Of a DNA stretch of 14,279 bases, positions 1 through 6,062 are shown in pieces. The notes under the pieces are model-generated. The model saw nothing but the letters and a program-made list of their open reading frames with translations, did not search any database and had not been told where the DNA came from. Origin of the DNA: Alphaproteobacteria bacterium (lineage in GTDB: Bacteria; Pseudomonadota; Alphaproteobacteria; Rhodospirillales; Magnetospirillaceae); the NCBI GenBank assembly GCA_015232485.1, contig JADFZP010000036.1:1-14279 (forward strand), read 5' to 3'. Position 1 is the first letter of the stretch. Every line of letters begins with the position of its first letter. Both the position numbers and the translations under genes were made by a program.

Positions 1-303
1 GATGCGCGCGGGATTCCACATCCCGAACCCGATCCCCACCTCCGGCACCCCCAACTCGTCTTGGCAGATGCACAGCACCTCCTTGGCGGCCTTCGCCGGC
101 TTTTGCCCCGAGCCCCAGTCGGCGCCGGAGATCCACATCGGGAACATGCAGCCCCAACAGATGTCGGTCAGCAGCTTCGCTCCCAGCAGTTCGGCATTCG
201 GGCAAACGGGGTTGACGCCGCTCGACGTGGATTCGGCGAGCGCGGCATCGCTGCCGGCGGCGATCAGGCCCCCGGCCAGGGCGAGGGCGCGAAGCAGGCG
301 CAT
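1..303 (-). CDS. traU: TraU, F-type T4SS pilus assembly / mating-pair protein (3' end beyond window)
   Basis: The first 101 residues of a TraU-family periplasmic protein are present; the rest lies beyond the left edge. TraU is needed for DNA transfer and mating-pair stabilisation in F-type systems. A signal peptide is visible (RLLRALALAGGLIAAG, then ALA before E24). Five cysteines follow in the family pattern: C34-P-N, C49-W-G-C52-M-F-P, and C78-I-C80-Q-D, with the G-M-W-N-P motif near residue 94. These cysteines make it a likely client of the DsbC-like protein encoded upstream. The ATG at 303 is preceded by AGGAG (311-315) with a 7-base spacer, and the traW stop lies one base away, so the two are probably translationally coupled. 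Confidence 0.93.
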   Translation of the reverse strand, partial: MRLLRALALAGGLIAAGSDAALAESTSSGVNPVCPNAELLGAKLLTDICWGCMFPMWISGADWGSGQKPAKAAKEVLCICQDELGVPEVGIGFGMWNPARI

Positions 304-304
304 G

Positions 305-1432
305 TCACTTCTCCTGGACGGGTATTTCGGTGACCACCATCGCCCGCCCCTCGGCCTCGACGACCGCCGGCACCGCTTCGAGGCGGAAGCGCCGCTCCAT
401 GGCGGGCGGCAGGATGTAGAGGGCGGCGCCCAGGGTGGATTGCAAGCGGTTGAAGCCGTCCCAGCCGCTCTCGCGGTCGACCGCCGTGGTGAGGTATGTG
501 ACGCGCTTGCCGCCCGCCTCACCGCCCAGGCGCCGGGCCAACGCCATTTGGCGCGGATCGGTCGCGTCGAACACGACCAGCCGCTGACGGAACGGCATCA
601 CGTCGAGCGGATTGACCACCTCGCCCTCGTGGCGCAGCACCGCGCCATCCACCAGGGTGATGTCGCGGCTCACCCGCACCGAGGGGTCGAACGATCGGCG
701 CCGCGCCACCGTGGCGAGCGGCAAATCGACGGTGGTGACCCTGTCCCACTGCCGCTTGAGCGCGCCGGCCTTGATCGCGTCGAAATCCAACGCGGCGGCC
801 CGCGCCTGCATGGTGGCGATCAGGTCGGGCTCGACGATCGCGACCACCGGCCCGACCGCCCCGAGATCGCCGCTTTCTCCGGCGTCCAGTTTCGACAAAA
901 GGGTGTCGGGCGTCAGCGTGCCGCGCATCCGCGCCACCTCGGACCCCGCGCGCTCGATCACCAGGGTGGGAACCACGTCGACGCCGTGTTTCTGAAACAG
1001 CGTGGGATTGATCATCGCCTTGGGCGGCGGATCGAAACGCGCCGCCTGTTGCCCGAGGCGGCGGATGGCGGACCCCAGGGATTCGCCGTCCATTGGCCCG
1101 CGAAAGACGATTTCCACCTCGCGCCCGGCGGCCAGCGCGAACGCTTCGTCGACCGCCGGGCCAAGCGCGGCCGAGAGGAACAGATAGGTTTTCGGCTGGT
1201 CGCGTCGGGGCGTGGGCGCATGCCGCTCCCCCGTCTGGCGCGCGATGTCGCGCACCTGATCGAGGAAGCGGGCTCCGTCCTGAGTGGACAGCGGCGCCAA
1301 GCCGCGCTCGCCAACCAGCCGGTCCCGGTGCTGGGCGAGGTCGCGGGCGATGGCGTCGAAATCCGTCGCCGCCGCCGGATCGGGCAGCGTCAGGATGACC
1401 GTCACAAGCAGGGCGGAGCGCCACATGGCCAT
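305..1432 (-). CDS. traW: TrbC-TraW fusion protein, periplasmic pilus-assembly factor
   Basis: This is a 375-residue exported protein in which two normally separate F-type proteins appear joined. Residues 1-22 are a signal peptide ending AAA. Residues about 82-190 look like F-type TrbC: F-L-S-A-A-L, then E-I-V-F-R-G at 107-112, I-N-P-x-L-F at 141-146 and V-V-P-T-L-V near 153. Residues about 219-372 look like TraW: R-D-I-T-L-V-D-G, E-G-x-V-V-N-P-L-D, R-L-V-V-F-D-A-T-D, and V-P-A-V-V near 354. In F, TraW and TrbC are separate but interacting, both required for pilus assembly; I recall fused forms in R27/SXT-like systems. The ATG at 1432 is one base after the upstream stop and has no good Shine-Dalgarno; a second ATG at 1426 is possible. 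Longer upstream extension of the frame overlaps the preceding gene and lacks family similarity. Confidence 0.88.
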   Translation of the reverse strand: MAMWRSALLVTVILTLPDPAAATDFDAIARDLAQHRDRLVGERGLAPLSTQDGARFLDQVRDIARQTGERHAPTPRRDQPKTYLFLSAALGPAVDEAFALAAGREVEIVFRGPMDGESLGSAIRRLGQQAARFDPPPKAMINPTLFQKHGVDVVPTLVIERAGSEVARMRGTLTPDTLLSKLDAGESGDLGAVGPVVAIVEPDLIATMQARAAALDFDAIKAGALKRQWDRVTTVDLPLATVARRRSFDPSVRVSRDITLVDGAVLRHEGEVVNPLDVMPFRQRLVVFDATDPRQMALARRLGGEAGGKRVTYLTTAVDRESGWDGFNRLQSTLGAALYILPPAMERRFRLEAVPAVVEAEGRAMVVTEIPVQEK

Positions 1433-1433
1433 C

Positions 1434-1880
1434 TCACGGCTGCATGAAGATGAGCAGCAGGGTGATGGCGCTGATGCCCTTGTAGAGCCAAGGATGGGGC
1501 GCCGCCCAGACGGCGCGATGGAAGGTCGCGCGGGTCTTGAACAGCTTGGGCGACATCTCGAACATCGTGACGCGCCCCTCGCGCGCCGCGTCGTGCAGCG
1601 CGATGAAGCCCCATTTGGTCTGCCGGAAATGCGCGTCGGCCAGCCACAGCAGGAAGGTGATGACACCGGACGCGATCAGCGACAGCTTGATGGTGCCCTC
1701 GGACGCGTGGCCGAAGCCCACGAGGACGAAGGCGCTGCCACCCACCGCCAGCGCGATGAACTTCATCGCGAGGCTCATCAACTCGTAGGTGATGATGGTG
1801 TGCCGGATCATTTGCAGATGCGCGATGCGCTGCGCCACCGCCGCGTCGGACGGCAAGAGTTCCTGTACGGGCACGGTCAT
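1434..1880 (-). CDS. Unrecognised 148-residue membrane protein inside the tra operon
   Basis: I do not recognise a named family. The protein has three hydrophobic segments, at about residues 35-56, 64-83 and 131-146. A charged, amphipathic stretch follows the second (W-L-A-D-A-H-F-R-Q-T near 79-88, then A-L-H-D-A-A-R-E-G). That helix-plus-charged-tail pattern loosely recalls small membrane proteins with an L-D-A-Y-x-L-R-Q-E-type motif, which is a weak resemblance. No signal peptide precedes the first segment, so the N-terminal 30 residues are probably cytoplasmic. The ATG at 1880 overlaps the stop of the peptidase gene (ATGA), and GGAGAG lies upstream with a 7-base spacer. The stop sits one base before traW. 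Its tight packing says it is expressed with the T4SS, but the F system has no obvious counterpart here. Confidence 0.8.
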   Translation of the reverse strand: MTVPVQELLPSDAAVAQRIAHLQMIRHTIITYELMSLAMKFIALAVGGSAFVLVGFGHASEGTIKLSLIASGVITFLLWLADAHFRQTKWGFIALHDAAREGRVTMFEMSPKLFKTRATFHRAVWAAPHPWLYKGISAITLLLIFMQP

Positions 1881-2401
1881 TTCCAATCTCTCCATGGTTG
1901 ATAGGCGCGGCCGAGCAGCGCATCGCGCCGCACCGTCCCCCAATAGCGGCCGTCGAAAGATGCGGGGGTGCGTCCGAGAAAAAGGTATTCGTCCGGTGCG
2001 AGGGCGAAGGTTCGGGCGAAGGCGGCGGGGTCTTTGCGAAGGCGCGCGGCGAGCGGCAGGCCCTCGACCACGAGATGATCGTTGATCGCCACCCCCCGCT
2101 CGGAGATCGCCACGCGATCCCCCGGAAGGCCGTCGACCACCTTGATCATCTTCGTCCCGTCGCGGAACCACGGTGCCAACCCATGGGCGCGGAACGCGAA
2201 CGCCTGCCCTCGCTCCGGCGCGCGGTTCCATTCGTCGACCACGAACAGCCGCGCCCCCGGCAGGCACTGGTCGGTCTGCGGATCGAAGCCAATCGAGAAC
2301 CTTTGCAGCGCCAGCCATGGGAGTGCGCAAATGGCTCCCGTGAGCAGCGCCGCCCGGAGCCAGAACCGGGCCGGGGGCTGGCGGTGGATCATTCGCTCCA
2401 T
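1877..2401 (-). CDS. traF: TraF/TrhF-type S26-family signal peptidase-like protein
   Basis: This 174-residue protein has one N-terminal membrane segment (about residues 14-33) and then a periplasmic S26 (leader peptidase) fold. Conserved S26 features seen are M-I-K-V-V-D-G-L-P-G-D at 85-95, giving a candidate general-base K87, and the late box S-F-D-G-R-Y-W-G at 148-155. The box that normally carries the nucleophilic serine before M/L-P reads Q-C-L-P-G, with C46 in the serine position. In related conjugation systems this peptidase type processes or cyclises pilin (RP4 TraF), or is called TrhF in IncH/IncA/C/SXT-type loci. This is not the thioredoxin-like TraF of the F plasmid. A second ATG at 2392 forms an ATGA overlap with the upstream trbI-like stop and has GGAG 3 bases upstream; it may be the true start. 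Confidence 0.85.
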   Translation of the reverse strand: MERMIHRQPPARFWLRAALLTGAICALPWLALQRFSIGFDPQTDQCLPGARLFVVDEWNRAPERGQAFAFRAHGLAPWFRDGTKMIKVVDGLPGDRVAISERGVAINDHLVVEGLPLAARLRKDPAAFARTFALAPDEYLFLGRTPASFDGRYWGTVRRDALLGRAYQPWRDWK

Positions 2402-2703
2402 TGGACTTTCACGCCATCGGGCGCCGCCAGGACGGATCGCGCGTCAATCACCACGAACCCGGCGGCGGCCAGCGCGGCGATCCTCTCGCGCGTCTGCTTC
2501 GCGGCGGCGTCGATCGCGTCTTGCCCCTGCCCCGCAACCTGTTTGCCGATCGCCCCGAGATCCACGATGGCGATCGGCGGACGGCCATCCACCTCGTCTT
2601 GGAGTGCGTCGATTTGGCGCTTGCCCCAGATGGCGAGGACACCGATCGCCAGCAGCGGCAGGATTATCGGAAGTGCGATCGGAAGTGCGTCACGCGGCGT
2701 CAT
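2389..2703 (-). CDS. trbI: TrbI-like F-type T4SS inner-membrane protein
   Basis: This is a 104-residue bitopic protein with an N-terminal hydrophobic segment at residues 7-26. A predicted periplasmic region has P-P-I-A-I-V-D-L near 42, a Q/A-rich helical stretch at 55-80, and G-F-V-V-I-D-A-R-S-V-L near 82. This layout and length fit F-type TrbI, an inner-membrane protein affecting pilus retraction or assembly in F. The position between traC and the S26 peptidase matches the small gene found there in IncA/C and SXT-like loci as I remember them. The ATG at 2703 lies within traC (14-base overlap) and is preceded by GGGAG with an 8-base spacer. Family assignment rests on topology, the VDL and V-V-I-D motifs and context, not on catalytic residues. 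Confidence 0.75.
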   Translation of the reverse strand: MTPRDALPIALPIILPLLAIGVLAIWGKRQIDALQDEVDGRPPIAIVDLGAIGKQVAGQGQDAIDAAAKQTRERIAALAAAGFVVIDARSVLAAPDGVKVQWSE

Positions 2704-5143
2704 GGCGCGGCTCCCGATCCCTCAAGACGCCCTTGATGGCGTCGACGATGTCGAGGCCCATGTTGCTGTATTTCTCGATCGCCGCGACATCGTTGGGGTG
2801 CGATGAATTCAACAGGAGCGTAAATGGATCGAGAATGACCCGGCCTATCCCGGTTCCAAGGTCGGATATGATCAGCACTTCGGAGTAGTCGCCGGAAACC
2901 GTGTGAACGGTTTTCAGCCATTCATAACCACCATCCGTCAGATCGAGTTTTTTGCCGTTTTTCAGTTCTTCAATCACTTGCGTCTTTTGCCGCAGAAGGA
3001 ATGTATTGGCCGTATTGGCCAACACGGCGCGGCCGACGCCTTTGTCCGAAAGATCGAGGATGCTTTGAGTGACAATGGTCATACAGCCGTTGTATTTGCG
3101 GGCGCGGCGGAACCCCGTCTCAAAGAAGGTGTCGATACCCGCGCCTTCACCCAGCAGCGACCACGCCTCGTCGATCAGCACCAGCTTTTGCCGGCTCCGG
3201 TCGCCCAGATACATCGCCGATTGCACTTGCCAGATCAGCAGCAGCAGCACCACTTGCTGCAAGTGCTTGCGACCCTTCAACTCCTCAAGTTCGAGGACGG
3301 TGAAGCGGTTGCGGAATGTGACGTTGTTCTCGCCATTGAAATAGCGGCCGTATTCCCCTTTGGCCGTGAACGAATACAACTGCGTGCCCACGTCCCGCAC
3401 GCGCGGGTCTTCGTGGGCGAGAAGCCTTTCCGCGATGTCGTCAATAATGGTTTGTCTGCCCTTTTCGGCCCACACTTCGGACAACGTTCGCTTGACTTGG
3501 GCCATTTGAAGATCGGTCAACTTCTCCGTTGGCGCGGCCATCGCGGCGATCAGTCCGGTCAGCATGTCGAATTGCTCAAGAAAATCTTCTTGATCGTCTT
3601 CCTTGATCAAGGGAAACGGGTTCAGGCACAGATCCGAATCCGTGCTGAAACGGAGAAAGTCGCCCCCGAACAGTTTGCATTGTTTGAGATAGCTGTACCC
3701 GACATCGATAACCCACACGATCCCGCCGCAAGACAGCACCCCGGCGATCAATTCGTTCGCGAACACCGATTTGCCGGCGCCCGAGGTCGCCGCGATCACC
3801 GAGTTGTAGTTGCTGTGGGAACTCCATGGATTGACACCCATGAATTGTCCGTTCCGCGAGATCACGGTCAGCAGAGGCGAGCCGGTGCCCTTCCAATCGC
3901 CGAAGATAGGCAGCAACGGCAAAACGTGCCGCGTACACATCGACTTGAATCGTCGGGTCTCATCCAGGACCGACAATTCGGAGCACAGCGGCAACGCGTT
4001 CACGAACAGCGGCAGGACGAAAAATTCGTCCCGCATCATCGTAAACATCAAATTGCCCCAATAGGTTTCGGCGTTGGAGCACGCCTGCACAAGCTCGTGT
4101 TCGGTTGGCGCGAACAGACATAAGGTGATGTTCAGTCGCACCGGCCGGTCGCCCGCGTCGAACGCGTCTTGCATTTCGTCGTGGTCGTCCTTCTTTAGGC
4201 CGAGGATGGGGAGGAAGTGCCGCATCTGGCCGAAGGTCTGCCGCGTGATCATCATTCCCTTGTTGGCGACTTTGCTCTTCAGCTTCATTTGGTCCGGATA
4301 ATGGACCGTAGCCGTCAACACGAAGGGCTCGCGGATGCCATTTACACCCCGCCATACGTCGCCCATATAGGCGGCGGCGTGTCCGAACTGCACCAAGCGG
4401 GGCCAGCGCTTCACCGACATCACGGCGACCCGCATCTTGCCGCCCAGGGTGAGAGCGTTGCGCTCCACCTGTACGTCGCCGCCGAAGTCGAGGACTTGTT
4501 CCCGGAGCGGTCGGTCATCGACCACTTCGGCCGGCACCTTGCGGCGCCAGGACGCCTCGGGGTGCATGTTGAGAATCACGGTCATCAGCCGCTGCCAACG
4601 CTCGGCCGTCATGGCTTCCGGCGCCAGGCCAATGGTCGTAAGCTGCTGCTCGACCGAGAGGCGCGTTTGACGGAAGGTCTCGATGTCCTCTTCGGACGGC
4701 TCCTGCCCGAAGAGCGGTGCCTTCACCGTCATCACCAGATGCACGTCGCGTAGCCGCAGCCGGTTTCTCTGGCTGAATGGCTGGTCGACGGCGTCGAGCA
4801 GGAAGTCGTGCCTTGCCGCGACCATCTCGCGGAGCAGCCGGTCTTGCTGGCCCAGCCTCATGACCATCATGTCGTCGAGGCGATCGAACACGTCGGGCAG
4901 CCCGAGCAACGACCACTGCACGATGGCGTCGGTCGGCCAGTTGATGTTGAGCAGCACCGGCAGGCCCTGCTCGGCCGCCTCGTTCAGCCCGACCAACGGC
5001 CGGCAAACGAACGCGAAGCCCAGCGTCTGATCCTCGCCGTAGAACAGCTTTGAATCGTCGTCATAGGCCAGCACCGTGAACAGGTCCGGCGCGCGCTCGC
5101 TGTCGGCCGTCGCCTTGACGTGCGGCCGATGCCAGTTGGTCAT
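2690..5143 (-). CDS. traC: TraC, VirB4-like ATPase of the F-type T4SS
   Basis: This 817-residue cytoplasmic, membrane-associated ATPase would power pilus assembly and secretion. The N-terminal half (residues about 20-430) is the TraC/VirB4 domain that contacts the translocon. The C-terminal half carries Walker A A-T-S-G-A-G-K-S at 452-459, Walker B K-L-V-L-I-D-E-A at 653-660 followed by W661, and a T-Q-S motif near 692. Length agrees with F TraC (about 800-875 residues). The start is the ATG at 5143, which overlaps the dsbC stop as ATGA; the frame can be extended 169 codons upstream, but that stretch is antisense-like shadow over dsbC. Base composition is uneven: DNA for residues about 295-795 is near 50-55% GC in sampled lines, against about 65% for the N-terminal part and neighbouring genes. 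Confidence 0.96.
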   Translation of the reverse strand: MTNWHRPHVKATADSERAPDLFTVLAYDDDSKLFYGEDQTLGFAFVCRPLVGLNEAAEQGLPVLLNINWPTDAIVQWSLLGLPDVFDRLDDMMVMRLGQQDRLLREMVAARHDFLLDAVDQPFSQRNRLRLRDVHLVMTVKAPLFGQEPSEEDIETFRQTRLSVEQQLTTIGLAPEAMTAERWQRLMTVILNMHPEASWRRKVPAEVVDDRPLREQVLDFGGDVQVERNALTLGGKMRVAVMSVKRWPRLVQFGHAAAYMGDVWRGVNGIREPFVLTATVHYPDQMKLKSKVANKGMMITRQTFGQMRHFLPILGLKKDDHDEMQDAFDAGDRPVRLNITLCLFAPTEHELVQACSNAETYWGNLMFTMMRDEFFVLPLFVNALPLCSELSVLDETRRFKSMCTRHVLPLLPIFGDWKGTGSPLLTVISRNGQFMGVNPWSSHSNYNSVIAATSGAGKSVFANELIAGVLSCGGIVWVIDVGYSYLKQCKLFGGDFLRFSTDSDLCLNPFPLIKEDDQEDFLEQFDMLTGLIAAMAAPTEKLTDLQMAQVKRTLSEVWAEKGRQTIIDDIAERLLAHEDPRVRDVGTQLYSFTAKGEYGRYFNGENNVTFRNRFTVLELEELKGRKHLQQVVLLLLIWQVQSAMYLGDRSRQKLVLIDEAWSLLGEGAGIDTFFETGFRRARKYNGCMTIVTQSILDLSDKGVGRAVLANTANTFLLRQKTQVIEELKNGKKLDLTDGGYEWLKTVHTVSGDYSEVLIISDLGTGIGRVILDPFTLLLNSSHPNDVAAIEKYSNMGLDIVDAIKGVLRDREPRHDAA

Positions 5144-5886
5144 TCCGCACCCCCGGCCAGGAAGGCGGCCAGATCGGGGGGGAGCCCCCGATTGACGCGG
5201 CCGTCGGGGGCGACGATCACCGGCACGCCGGTAATGCCCAGCATCTGCGCGGTGACCATGCGCTTCTGGATCGGCTCGACGGAGCAGCCGCTGGCCTCCG
5301 TCAGCGCGCGCATTTCGGCGACCTTCCCGCCGGTCAGGGCCGACAGGGCGGCGCCCTGGTCGGTGGCGCAAGAAATCCGCCGGGTCAATTCTTGGCTGTC
5401 GCGCCCGAGCAGGGGCACGACGTAAATCTCGAAGGTGTGATCCTTGGTGAAGGGGCCAATCTGCCCCAGAAGTTGGTGGCAATAGGGGCACTTCGGGTCG
5501 ACCCAGATTTGGACCCGCTTCGCCCCATTGCCGTAGGTCATCGCGCCCAGATCGGCGGGTTTGAGCGGTAGCCGCGACATATCCAGTTTGGACGCGGCAT
5601 CGCGGATCGCGGCCATCGTGTCGAGCTTTTTCCCGGACCACAGATCCCACAATTCCCCGCGCAGCACGAAGCGGCCGTTGGACGCCATGAAGACGATGCC
5701 GAGCGCATCGGTCTCGACGGCCGACAGCCCGGAGATCGGCAGGCGCTCGGTCGCCTTGACCGCGCCGCCGAGCGCGCCCGGCCGACTGAACGGCGCGCCG
5801 GGCTGCGTGGCCTCCGGCGCTGGATCGGCTGCGATGGCCACGGACGAGGTCACCATCGCGGCGAGGACGAGGGGAAGGGCGCGCAT
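5140..5886 (-). CDS. DsbC/TrbB-like periplasmic disulfide isomerase
   Basis: This 248-residue exported thioredoxin-fold protein has a signal peptide (residues 1-19/20, ending A-I-A-A). A DsbC-like N-terminal dimerisation region spans about 42-100: I-S-G-L-S-A-V-E-T-D, then N-G-R-F-V-L-R-G-E-L-W-D-L. The catalytic domain has the active site C133-P-Y-C136. A second cysteine pair, C173/C201, recalls the structural disulfide of DsbC. The cis-proline context is G-V-P-V at 220-223. It would isomerise disulfides in the periplasm, with TraU, TraV and the two giant upstream proteins as plausible clients. In SXT/IncA/C-type loci a dsbC gene occupies the same place before traC. The ATG at 5886 is chosen because GGAG lies 6 bases upstream; the ATG at 5898 adds MEPR and has no visible Shine-Dalgarno. 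Confidence 0.92.
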   Translation of the reverse strand: MRALPLVLAAMVTSSVAIAADPAPEATQPGAPFSRPGALGGAVKATERLPISGLSAVETDALGIVFMASNGRFVLRGELWDLWSGKKLDTMAAIRDAASKLDMSRLPLKPADLGAMTYGNGAKRVQIWVDPKCPYCHQLLGQIGPFTKDHTFEIYVVPLLGRDSQELTRRISCATDQGAALSALTGGKVAEMRALTEASGCSVEPIQKRMVTAQMLGITGVPVIVAPDGRVNRGLPPDLAAFLAGGAE

Positions 5887-5892
5887 CCGAGG

Positions 5893-5896
5893 CTCC
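5893..5896 (-). promoter_or_regulatory. Shine-Dalgarno GGAG that decides the dsbC-like start
   Basis: On the minus strand GGAG sits 6 bases before the ATG at 5886 and lies inside the short leader that an ATG at 5898 would translate. This supports the shorter protein, whose signal peptide then begins directly with a basic residue (M-R-A-L-P). Confidence 0.65.
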
Positions 5897-6001
5897 ATTT
5901 CGCGTGTGTGGCCCGGATGATAGCGAGGATCGCGTGATGCCGCGTGCGCGCCGGGTGAGTAATTTCGCTCCGTTTTTTGCCGGTTTGTCGCCCGGCAGAG
6001 C

Positions 6002-6031
6002 AAAAAAAATGGCCCGGCGTGGGCCGGGCCA
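6002..6031 (-). terminator. Rho-independent terminator after the 1231-residue gene
   Basis: Read on the minus strand, TGGCCCGGC pairs perfectly with GCCGGGCCA (9 bp, nearly all G-C) around a CCAC loop and is followed directly by eight T residues. It begins about 31 bases after the TAG of the 1231-residue gene and lies about 100 bases before dsbC. On the plus strand no T-tract follows, so it is unidirectional. It falls inside an otherwise tightly packed tra cluster. Downstream dsbC-traC-traU must therefore rely on read-through, on antitermination, or on a promoter between about 5899 and 6001. I see no convincing -35/-10 pair there; a TATCAT hexamer close to dsbC lacks a good -35. Confidence 0.9.
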
Positions 6032-6062
6032 AGGTGCTGGGGAGGAGGAGACTGTCGAAAGT

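Noticed and set aside
2..1447. 481-codon plus-strand frame over traU and traW
   Set aside because: It is antisense to clearly recognisable TraU and TrbC-TraW, with shadow-type composition and no recognisable motifs.
5143..5650. 169-codon N-terminal extension of traC
   Set aside because: It overlaps the whole C-terminal part of dsbC in another frame, is Arg-rich and lacks family similarity. The ATGA overlap at 5143 gives a normal TraC length.
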